A stretch of 64,000 bases of DNA from Prosopocoilus inquinatus (lineage: Eukaryota > Arthropoda > Insecta > Coleoptera > Lucanidae), in contig CM069870.1 of assembly GCA_036172665.1 (NCBI GenBank), positions 61,504,212 through 61,568,211 on the forward strand, in the 5' to 3' direction. The position numbers were made by a program, and so were the translations under genes. Below the pieces are notes generated by a model. The model searched no databases and had not been told where the DNA came from. It worked only from the letters and a program-made list of their open reading frames with translations. Position 1 is the first letter of the stretch. Every line of letters begins with the position of its first letter. Below are positions 36,701 through 48,700 of the stretch, piece by piece.

Positions 36701-39700
36701 TCTCCCTGCAGGGTTCATCATTAAATCCAATTTCAACTAAAATCTTGTCGATCTTTTCCAAAATGGGGCTGTAAAACGGATCGAACGCAGCTTCCACCGT
36801 CGAGTAAAGCGAGCTCGCCTCTTGATGATGATATACAGGGTGGTTAGGGGTTTGCACCATCGGTGGATGCAGGTAAGTTGTCGCGGGTACTGCGTGAACC
36901 ACGTGCTGCGTGGGGATGACGTGCGTCGGGACGACGTTTGCACTTTGAAGGATGTTGGCCGCCACCAGTTTCGAATTTTGCTTGACGATGATCGATTGCA
37001 GTTTTAATTTTTCTTGCAACTTCAACGACTGCTTTATTTGGTCTTGCAGGCGTTTGTTCTCGTTTTCTACTCTCTTCTGTTCTTCTTGCAATCGTGCTTT
37101 CAACTGCAAAAATTATATGTAAGGAAATATTTCTAAATGAGCCTAACAATAGTTTATTATTATACCGGGTGGAAAGTTTCAAACCCGAACATAGCAAACT
37201 GGTATTGAAAACTGTGTTTCTGTGAATTGCTGCTCGCCATTTGAAGACACAAAAATGGCAATAGTATTAAAGAAAATAGAAAATTATGGACAATATTATC
37301 GCGTTAAAATTATTCCTAAATATTAATACTTTCGGAATATAAATTAAATTTTGAAACTTTAAACGAAAAATTTAGTCGCCTATGTCAGATTGGAAACTTT
37401 CAGCTCTTTCTATTAATGAAAAATAATTTATACGTCATGCGTCAGTCAGAAAGTATTATGAATTATTGTACAGAGCAAATAATAGGTAGGTACTTTTGTT
37501 GTTTGAGTTATAACAATTATTTCTTTATTAGAATGATAATTGTGTCATTGCATACAAAAATACTGTCGTTTCCGACTATGGTTTCTGATACTATCAATAA
37601 ACTTGGTAGAATGCCATGGGCAATCGATATCGACGTAACTCGATACTAAATCAGTTATAAATTTTATTGTACTAAGAATTAAATAAGTTTCGCACTGTTC
37701 AAGAATAAGTAATACATAACTGTAAAGATTAAAAATAAAAACCACATTAATTCCACAAATTCAGTTGTCATCAACATTGTTTTGAAATTAACAAGAAAAG
37801 TAGGAAAGTATTTTGTGAAGCAATGTAGTTGCAAATAAATAAATCGTAACAGTTTTTCATCGTCAGTATGCTACACAGACGAACGGAATAATATTTAGAA
37901 AAAAAACCTATTGTATAAAATTCTGGTTATTGAATTGCAAACTTCAAATCTGACATACTAAGGCGACTATATTTTTCATTTGAAATTAAAAAAAATAATT
38001 TCTATTTCAAAAGTGTTAACACAATAGGAATGATTTTAGTAGTATTGGCCAAACTTTTGTCTTTCATTTAATACCTTTACCATTTTTGTATCTTTAAATG
38101 GCGAACATTAACGTAGTTTTCAATGCAAGGTTGCTATGTTCGGGTTTGAATCTTTCCACCCGGTATAAGTTTCACAAGAAGACTTATTGTAGCACGAGTG
38201 GGGTTGGGGTACGAACGAGCGTAGCGAAACGAGCTCGGAGTGCCCCAACAGAACGAGTGCTACAATACCTCTTCTGAATTTTTTCTACTTTGCGTCATTT
38301 AAGGAACAAAAATATGAAAAATATTTTTAAAAATTCGATCTGTTTAGTAAATACACATATTGGCTAACAACAATGGCAACCTTTTTTCTAAACAAAAATA
38401 GAATTGACAAATTTTTCATGCATAGCTTTTGTAAGTATTATGTTCTTGATTCTGTTAAATTACACGCTGCACAAGTCCGATTAGTATCAATAAAATTGGC
38501 CAGGTCTCAAAAATTATAACTTCCTTCCTAAAACTCCCTAACCCCGAACAATACTCTAAACTCTCATTTGACATTTCATGATTGAACAATATCCCACTAT
38601 CAGGACTAAAATTTCACCAAAAACAGTTTCACCTCATTGTGAAACTGTTTTTGGTGTCACAATGAGCTTGTTGTGAACGCAAAGTAGAAAAACATTCTTT
38701 TATGTGTAGTTTATTGTTAACTTAGATTATTTCAAGTCTATAACCCTTGAATTGAAACTTCTTTTGCTAAATCATTTGTTTTATATTTTATGCAGCGACA
38801 GTCATTCAAAGTCATTTACAAGACTTCCTCAAGGCAAACTAACTACTTCCGATACTGTTAGGATGGGAGTTTCTCGTAAGAAATAATAAAAAAATTATTA
38901 AAGCACGGGCTTGTGAAATCGAGGACAATTTCAACAGTGTTGGAATTTAAAAATAATAAGTGAAGTAACCCGATATAACACGGTGCACATTTCATAATAA
39001 AACATCGACAGAATCGCTGCAACTGCGGCAAGCGTTTACATCAAGTGATACAAAGAACACAGGGCATATTACGGATAATGCAATGTTCGAATAAACAAAA
39101 ATTGCGTATAAAAAGTGCAGGTTAAAATTTGGATGGCAGTCGCCTAAAGCATCGACTCAGTGGGCCCTAGTACCAACTCGATGAAGGGGAGCCGCCCGGA
39201 CCCATCCCAGCCACCAAGGACGCTGTTCCCGCGATAACCATCATCTGAGGCTGATTGATGATACCTCCCTGTTACTCCAACGTCGACTCCTGGCAGAAGC
39301 TGTGATTTTCAACCCCGGTCAACCACAGTCGGTGAGCCGAACCAGCCTTGCCCAGTTGAAGCCATCACAGTACCCCTGCTTGCCGCTCAAGGACCAAGGC
39401 CATTGTTGCCAAAGGATGGACCATAGTTTAACCGCCGCCGATACCATTGCGCCGCAGATATCGCAATGATCCCGACCTTGACCATCGCAGCTACAACCGC
39501 AGCCTGGACGTGAAGTACGTCGCCACCAGGGGCCAAGCCAATGCTAACCGTAGCCAATGCACGGACGACCAGGACCACAACCACCCCATTTCGAACAACG
39601 AAAATCTCCCAACTATTTAAAACTTAATTGTTACAGTATTTTGTTGTGCGTCCCTTAGTTGACCGATAGGTGGCTGGACCTGTTCCGTTTGGTTATGGTC

Positions 39701-42700
39701 GGGAAGCGCAGGGGTGGCACACGCCGCTTGGACTCAGGCGTTGTACGTCGCTTGCAGTAGGTTGGTCTGGTGGATGTAGTGAAGAGAGATTATTTGGACC
39801 CCCGTTATTTTCGGGCGTTATTACCGCAACAGAGTCGTCCCCGTCGTTTCTGAGGCCGCTGTAATTGCGTATTTGGCTTCGACGTACAACGGATGCTCGT
39901 AGTCGTTTGAGGCGAGTTTTCACCTCTTTCCTCCATCGCTGTTTTTCGCCATTTTGTTACCACGTTTTCTGTCGATGGCGTTTTATTAATTTTGTTGTTA
40001 TTTTTCTCCCGTTTTATTTAAGCGGCTTGGCTGGGGCCGTCACGTTGTTTTCCCCCCGTTCGTGTGGGAGCCGTTTGGCTCCAAGCAAGCAAATTCCGAC
40101 GCCGTAAAACGCATCATTGGCTGGCACGCCGTCTTTTTTGTGCTTTTTGTTCTGAGCGAGCATACCATCTCGCCTAGCGAGAGAGAAAAAGAGGGACTCG
40201 ACCATCTGAGTTAAACACTGAGTTAGAATTTGTTGGATCACGTAAGCGTCCAACTCTTTCTGAATTTTTTGTGTCCTTTTTCTACTCATTGGCTAAAACC
40301 CCGGTGATATGCGGGAAATGACGTCATTTTGAGCAGCTCGGAGTGGAGTTTACGTGTTGTAATATGGCAACCGCACAACGTGACTTTTTCTGGCTGGCTC
40401 GTTGTTTCTGTTGTGTGTAATTTCTTTTCATTTTGTTACTTATTCTTGTACTGCCCTGTTTGTTTACAAATTTTTTTTTGCCGGTTTTGTTTACCGAATT
40501 TTCGCGTTGTCGCGCCTCACGCGTCACACGCTGTTTGTATTTTGTCTAGCGTTACATGGTTGTGCGCAGACGCCACAGTAATCTTGCAGAAGCAGATTAA
40601 CCTTTTATCCCAAGGTCCTGTGAAATTAATTATTACTATTTTAATTAAAAGTCGGCCGAACGCATCGTCAGGGTGTCAGTATGAGTTTTGCGAGCTGTGC
40701 CTTGCATTTAGCGGCTCAAATAAATTGCTTTTTGACCGTAACGTGCTTGATTTATTTGTTAAGCTTCTGTTCAACAACCTTGGGTTGTTTTACCCGGGAA
40801 GGGAGGAGAGAGAACGGGAGTTGCCCTTGTCGGGAACACCTAAGAATACACCTTCCCGGCCGTGTGTTCTTGACGCCTTTGGTTTGCGTAACTATTCCGC
40901 AACATCTTCAGAGATATGCTACGCCGTCTCCACTGAGTGGGCACCGTTACGCAACTCCAATCTTCCACCTTGTTTTCGACAGGACGACCGACTTGATTTC
41001 TGGGTCAAGATATGTCGCGGAATTGGCACAAGCCCTTTCATCTCTTCTGAGTGGGTCAAACGCACCGAACACTCGTTTCGGATTCCCGAGCGAGAGGAAG
41101 GTGACATAATATTAAATATAAGGTATCAATTTATGTAAACAATTATGTTTTAAAACTCTACGCTCTGTAAACCCTACGTCACCCCTCCACTCACTTGATA
41201 TTGTGGAGGCGCTACCCTGTTTGCGCAACTTTCTAAGGGGACAAACCCCGGTAAGCGTGACAATATCAAGAACCTAAAACTGGGCGTTGTCCAATTATTA
41301 GTGTTTCTTAGTTCTCTTGAATCAAGCAAATCGAGTTAGTAGAAGGTTGATTGATGTACAAACTCATTTACTTTTTGTTTTATTTGCGCAGAGCAAATTC
41401 GTTTAACACTGTTTAAGATTGTGCCAAGAAACATTACTTCATTTTACGGCAGAGTCACAATAAATGCACAAAATGTTCACTCGTTTATTAACTATTTAAT
41501 TTCTCGCAGTTAATTAATTTTATTACTCTTCAATATTGCGCAAAGTTTATTTACCAGATACCTTAACTCCTTGTGTGGAGATGGACTTTTACTTTGAGAC
41601 TTTAAGCATTAATTTTCAAAATAAAACGATTCTTATAATACTTTGGTGTTACGTTTTTTTTTAAATGGAAAAACTGACTTCATTGTATATGACTTTATTT
41701 TTCTTCTAAATCAAATTAAATTTCTTTTAAATTTCATCGGAACAAAATATAAATCTTTAAAATTTTGAACTCCCTTTTCTTTGTTCTATGCTGTCTCTGA
41801 ATTATTGTCTCACTCTAATATTTATGGAATAAAAAACCTCTTCAGACTTGATGGGTTTAAGTTACTACTAGTATTTTAGCCAAACAAATTGTTTCGTAAT
41901 TTCTAAAAATATTAAAGTGCTTTATTAATTGATCAATGAATTCAAACTGGTACTACAGCCTGATTCATCTTTTCCTTGCCTCACATGTTAAGAGCATCTG
42001 ATCTATCGCAGATAAATCAAAACCAATATTATTTGTCATTAATTAGTGGTCCCAGCGCCTAAAATTATCATAACATTTTCTAACCCGTTATGTACACCGA
42101 GAGGTATTTTAGTTTAATGGATATGCGAGTCAAGTGCGTGAATTTATTAAATAAATATTCGGAACGACACAATTTTCATGAATTTAATAATAATTAGTCA
42201 CTATAACCTAGCTAGACGGTTTTAATAAATTCTCTTTAAAAAGATGTGGAACTTAAATGAGGCCTGCTGTGTATTACTCGTATTAATTAATTGATTAGGT
42301 TTTTGAGATTTGTGAAATTCGTAACAGTATAAGTAGAAGTAGTTCTGACAATTTCTGCAGCAGTAATAAATACGTGGATCAAGTTATGTATTTAAAACAA
42401 ACACCAAGTCAATCTTATGATGTGCTGATTGTCTTTCTCTTTTAGTGGATTGTACGTGTCCCAAATTTGAGATCCTCATTATACCATGTCCGTTAATAGA
42501 GATGACGAAATTAGGAAAGTCTTGTGGAATTCCGTAGTAATTATTAGGGAATCAGAACAAAAATAAGTACTGAAATACACTAAATATTTCCCATTTGCAT
42601 TCCTGTTTCGCTTGATTCATATGTACCTTTCTAATTATTCAATTTTTTTTTAATTGCAGCTGCATCTAAAAGGTAGGTGCATCTAGAAGTTAGATGAATT

Positions 42701-45700
42701 TACGGAAATTAATTTGTTGTTGTTCCGTTTACACTTACGCACATCGATATCATAAAGGAAACTTCATTCAAATTGATGTAATAAGTAAAGCTCGGGCATA
42801 CCTAGGATATCTGGTAAACACCGGTATAAAGATAAACAAAGCAGCGACGTAGATTTCCACGTCGCAGCTGAACGGTTTATATGCCCGAGGCACTGTCACT
42901 CTCACGCTCTTGTATCAGAGGCAACCATTTGATGTAAATTACGTATGTAACAGGATTGCCTTTATAGTTTCTTTCAAATTAATAATTATGAACACATTAT
43001 AATTCTTTAATGTAACTTTTAAACAGATTGACGTAATACATATATCAATTATAGCGCCTTCACTGCAAAAAGAATGCTTGTTCATATGGGAATCGTTCGG
43101 TTATATAAACAAGTTTTTATATACAGTCGACCAGAACTGTAGTGGTTACTGCGTGCCGCATAGACTTCTCGGGCTTCGACTGGTTTATTGTTTTGTTTTT
43201 ATAAGGCAGACGCGTTATAGATTGGAAGTTTTTCCGACTATGATCGCTTCAGCATATTAGTAGTTCCTCGTATATTTAACGAGAGCTTCCGCCTAAAATC
43301 CTTCTAAGGCCCGATCTTACCACCTCCTAATAAATTTAACGTTAATATCCTTGGAAATCATTATCGGCACAATGGTTTCCAAGGATATCAACCGACGGTT
43401 AAATTTATCAGTAGGTGGTAAGATTGGGCCTTAGTCTGGTAATAAGTAGTTACTTCTTAAAGGGTACGCTTCATGTAATTTTTCAATTTATAACAAATCT
43501 GCTAATAGCAAACCTTGTCGAGGTTTAAAGATGTACTTAACTCTTAAATAATATAAAAAAAATAAAAACTAAAGAAATTCAATAAAAAACAAATCCCGTC
43601 AATCCGAAACTACGTCTGTCCAATCAGAGAACAATCAAACTAAGAAATCAAATATGCTAAAAAAAAATAAACTTAAGACTTACTGAGCTCAACTGAACCA
43701 AGAATTTTTTTTTTTTAATAATTTAAAAAGAAATTGGTTCCGTCCTATTCGATAACATCAAGTATAATTTTGTTTACTCGAAATGGCTAACATTATCACC
43801 TCCTAAAGTATTTAAACTTCGTTCTGGAACATTGTGTGCATTTTGTTTTTGTAATACAAGGTGATCAAGGTTACTGCCGCACTATTGCTAACTTCGTTAT
43901 TATTGAAGCTACAAAGTCGTTAAAATAAAAAAAAAAATGAACTGTTTTTACTCAAAATTACAGTGGTTGATATCAGCAAAACAATTGCGCTTCGCATTCT
44001 CGAAATACTTGCATATGTAAATTTTTCTTTAATGGAACACCCCATATTTTTAATATGAAAGAACACCAAATTATAAATACAAATCATTCTTTATTGTGTC
44101 TCAATTAAACCAATAACAAAGGAGTTACTACGAAATTCATCTCTTACAAAAAAAATCTATTAAAAGTTTGCTGCAAATCAGCTAAACTGCTACAGGGTAC
44201 TCATAGCAATTTCAGCCCTAATTGAGGACTGGTCAGCAGAAGAGTAGGTCAAGAATTCCACCGTAATCTGACCGATAAGGCCGACTTACTTAACTTCATT
44301 GCAAAATACAGCTTAAGCCGTGACATTGTGGGACCGGATTTTGATCTTTAACTGGACGATAATAACGTAACGACGATGCTGTTGTGTTCTGTTCACCTTA
44401 AAAGGAATAACAAAGATATTATTACGATATTTGAATTGGTATTTAATCACACTTGCTCCAATTAATGCCGAAATAGCCAAACAAAGGATGCTTAAGACCT
44501 TCGTCTAACCAACTCGAAGCTGACTTCAAAATGATGCAATGACAAGCTAATTGTGTCTGTATTGACATGTGAGTGATAGCTTACAAGCACTGTGAGTACG
44601 TAAGAAGGCCGGATAGGTCAGATTACGGTAGAATTCTCAAATTATTCTTCTGCTGATGAGGTTGCAATTAGGGCCGAAATCGCTACAATGCGATACTCTA
44701 CTGCAATTTAACCTATTTGTAGCAAATTTTTAATGAAACTTTTTTTGTAAATGATGACTTCAAATACCGTAATAACTTCTTTATTATTCGTTTAAGTGTG
44801 AAATAGTAAAGAGTGATCAGCATTTAGTTATATCTTCTTTCATTTTGGAATAAAAACTATAGGCTGTTTCATTAAAGAAAACTTTTTATAGGCAAATATT
44901 TTGAGAATGCAATGCGGAATTGTTTCTCTGATGTCACCACTATAATTTCCTGTCAAAACTGTTCATTTTTGTTAATTTGAACGACTTCGTAGATCCAATA
45001 ATAGCAAAGTTACCAAGCCTGTATACGGGATGTACTTTAACGATTGTAAAAATAAGCAAAGGAGCGATTCTTGAGCTGATTTTAGGCTAGACACTCACTC
45101 GTAAATATATGGCGAGAAATGCTTCTTTTTCGATGTACAGGGTGATAAAGATTAATTTGTTTTTAATTTTATTTCGCATAATTGCGATAAATGAATTAAA
45201 TTTGCTACAGAGCCGGCTTGAGGTAATACACTAAGCAGTAAACTGTTCAAAATGACAGTAATGTTTTTTCTTTCATTCGTTTCATCTGAACCTGTCTTTC
45301 CAAGGAAATATCATTCGATTTTAGTATGAAAGTATGAAAACCTTAAATTAAATTTAAACTTAAACTTTGTCGACCTATACTGGGTGTCACATCATGTACG
45401 CAGGAGATTGAAAGGACTGCCGCAGGAGATCAAAATAAAGCTTTTTTTCTTAATTCGCTTTTGACCAAAACCCAATAATAAGAAAGGTACAGCAGTTTAA
45501 ATGCCTTAATTTCTACTTTCATATCATTTATTTGCTGAACTCCGCCAACAGAAATAAAGTCGATATTTATTTATTTATTTACACCTGTGGGTTCTTAATT
45601 AATGAAAATTATTTCACAAACTGCAATTTTATTATCAAATAAACTCTAGATTTATCGAAGAAATTCATAAAATGTCTATATGAATCTATTTCCAAGTTTT

Positions 45701-48700
45701 GTTTCAACGAGTAGGCGGTGCACAGCGTTAAAAATCCGTTTTTGGGCATTAAAACAAAAAATGAAATAACCCCAACTTTTATGTGGCTACATTTTTTTAA
45801 ATAGTTGTTTCATGTAAAGCAGTGTTCAATTAACTCTTAAATAACCCAGATTAGAATTTAAAACGTGCAATATTACTTTGGGTAGTAACTTTTGTTTCGT
45901 AAGTAACTTCACTTTAAAGTCTGGTAACTTTTTAGTTACTGATTTTTTACCAAAAATTTATTGAAAAGAAAGTTTTAGTTTGATCTCCTCTAGCTGCCCT
46001 TTCAATCTCCTCCGTACGTTCAGGAGACACCCAGTATATCAAAAACCTAGTATTAGGGTATATGCTCACAGGATATGTTTGGGAATCACCTTTTTTTAAT
46101 TTTTTTACAATTTTTACACCTTGTACAGTAATAAAAGGAGTGACAAAAAAATTTATAACCCGGCAGGTTACACCACTGCCACTATCCCAGAGCATTTTTT
46201 TACCAAGTGTTTTTTTTTTAATTTGGGGTTGTTATCACTTAGGGGATGAAGGGTGGGGGGTTGAAAATTACAACTCAAATGTTGATTTAAAAATAAAAAT
46301 CGACCTGTCTGATCATTTTTACGAAATATTTTTCTTAACTATTTTATAGAATTTATCCGTTACTTCCTAGAAACACTGTTTAGGGAAAATTACGTATTTG
46401 AAAATGCGGTACGTTAAGCAAAGAATTTATAATTTAAGAAAATTCGATGACTTCGTAACTAAAAATGACAAACGAATTTTCTGATTTTTCTTTTATTTTT
46501 GCATTAACCACAGGTCAGATTATAACAAATTAAGTATTAATATTTTAACGTATGAAATAAATATAGTCAAATATCGACAAACAGTACGTTGTAAATGTCA
46601 CATCCGTTCTTATTTTTTTGGCTCGAGGTAGTTGGAAATAAATCTTCAAGTTTAACATTCATAATAGGTAATATAAAATACAAGTAGCTGTTTTTAATGT
46701 TTTCAAATATGGAAATTCCGAGCGATGTGTTGACATGCCTGGAAAGCATTACTCCGATTTATTCACCATTACATACATATAAGCGGAAGCATTTAGTGTC
46801 AGAAGATTTAGAGACTATTTTCTCTATCAGAAAAAGAAAGAACAAAATTCCTGAAGCTTTCATAATTAAACACTTTCGTTGTCAGTTTATCAGTTGCAAA
46901 AAAGCAAGTTAAATGTTGCATCCATTGATTCTATAACAACCAAGACCGTCTCTGATTTCACATGGCCCATACAAGAGTCAAGTTTTGATTGGTTGGCCCC
47001 AGGCTTCATGGATAATTAGATTTTAGCTTCAATTTGACATTGAAAATTGAAATTGTCATTGCAAATTTTTGATATTAGATGTCATTTTGCTTGAATGTTC
47101 AACAGAAAATTGCAATAATAGGTCGCAACAAGATTTTTCACACCACCGGATTTCCAAAAACTTAGAACTGAGGTACACTTGGTATTAAATATCCTGGTTG
47201 AAAATGAAAAAAACAATGTTCGCTTTTAGATTTTTGAATTTTCAGAATTCGCATATTACGAGGCGAAGACTGAGAGCGAAAATGTGATACGCGGAAACGT
47301 GCCTTGAAAACTGAAAAATTCACAAACTTTTTTCTTTTATTTTTGCATTAACCTTAGATCAGATTATAACACATTTTAGTATTAATTTTTTAACGTATGA
47401 AATAAATACAAAAAACACCCCTATGTCGTATCATTTGCGTTAAACATAATGTGACCTTATCGACCAAGTTCACGTTCAAATTCCTATGTGACATTATCGC
47501 TAACAGCACATTATGTTTAACGTAAATGATGCAACATAGGGGTGAATTTACTATCGACAAATAATATGCTGGAAATGTCACATCCCTTCTTATTATTTGG
47601 CCTGAGATAGTTGGGAATGTTACAACCATTCTTATTTTTTGGCTGGAGACAGTTGCAAATGTTTTTTTTTCTGCAGCAACTATAATTGAATCGGTGAGTG
47701 CATAATCGTGTTCAATACAAATTTAATGTGTTGAGAAAACAACAAATAACTTTCTAGATTTTTATTTTAAGTGAATTATTGGCTTAAAATTCTTTCAGAT
47801 AAGGATATCTGAAGCCTCATGAAGCTAATAATTATTTAAAATAAAAATCTAGAGAAAGTTATTTGTCGTTTTCTCAACACAGTAAATTTGGACTGAACAC
47901 AATTCAATTGTACGCGGTATAAAACGTTCGCAATCCGCTCCAACTATAGTAAATGTGGTAATTTCGACCGATATGTTGACATATCTGGAATGCGTTATGC
48001 CGATTTGTTCATCATTGCACTGAAAGGTACTTCCCGATTCCCCTACAAAAACATCTTGATTCTCGCCTGAGGTAAGGTCTTCTGTACACCATTGATTCGA
48101 TTATTTATAATCCACATAATATTTGCGATCATCCATTACTGATACGTCTTGATACTTGATACTTGAAATGTTTATCAACTGGGATTTGGGGTGTCATTTC
48201 TGGAGGTCTCCCGAAACCCATAATAGAGCAATTCCTACAGGACTTAGGCAAGTTATAACTTGTCTTGACCGACCAGAGCCCAACGTATTTATTTCGTATA
48301 ATTTCAATTCGTCTTCAGTTCTGCTAATGCGATATCATTACCTTAACCATTGTAGCTGGGATGAATGTAGAATGCCTCAGGTTCGCTTACTAGTAAATTA
48401 GATGAGTTCTTTTCTATCTCTTCCAAAGATGACACACTGTTGTAAAAGTGAAAAGTGCCATCAACTTTCCCGGACTTATCCGGATCGAAACAGTGAGCTG
48501 CCGTCAACACCCAAGTTGGATTTATAAGTGTACAATCACACATCTTGCATTTCCGAATGTAGAAACAAAGTAAGGACGCTGATTCGCTTGAAAATCGTAT
48601 CTTGCTGGTATTTTGCTTGAATTGTCAAAAGATTTAGAAACTATTTTCCCTACCAGAAACAGAAAGAACAAAATTTGCTCCTAATGAGTCCCCCATGCAA

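Larger units (their letters stand above)
47390..48655 (-). pseudogene. serine-protease-homolog copy 3, decayed
   Basis: The trypsin fold is recognisable: NPTWVLTAAHCFDPDKSG (catalytic histidine kept, about 48470-48530), SSLEEIEKNSSN, IHPSYNG, then ENQDVFVGESGS (serine motif, about 48020-48065). The ATG and first codons are replaced by the 322-bp repeat at 48661 onward. A one-base loss before the histidine motif, other stops and two MITEs (47416-47544, 47708-47900) break it further. Only this copy keeps the histidine, so the ancestor was probably an active protease. Confidence 0.85.

Noticed and set aside
36737..37197. Other frames over the coiled-coil exon on both strands
   Set aside because: They overlap the exon 36625-37103, which is supported by splice sites and in-frame joins on both sides.
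40329..41138. 269-codon open frame on the plus strand
   Set aside because: It is the longest frame in the window, but it has no ATG context, no recognised domain and odd composition (hydrophobic start, mixed end). It lies in a GC-rich, probably retroelement-derived block where long chance frames are expected.
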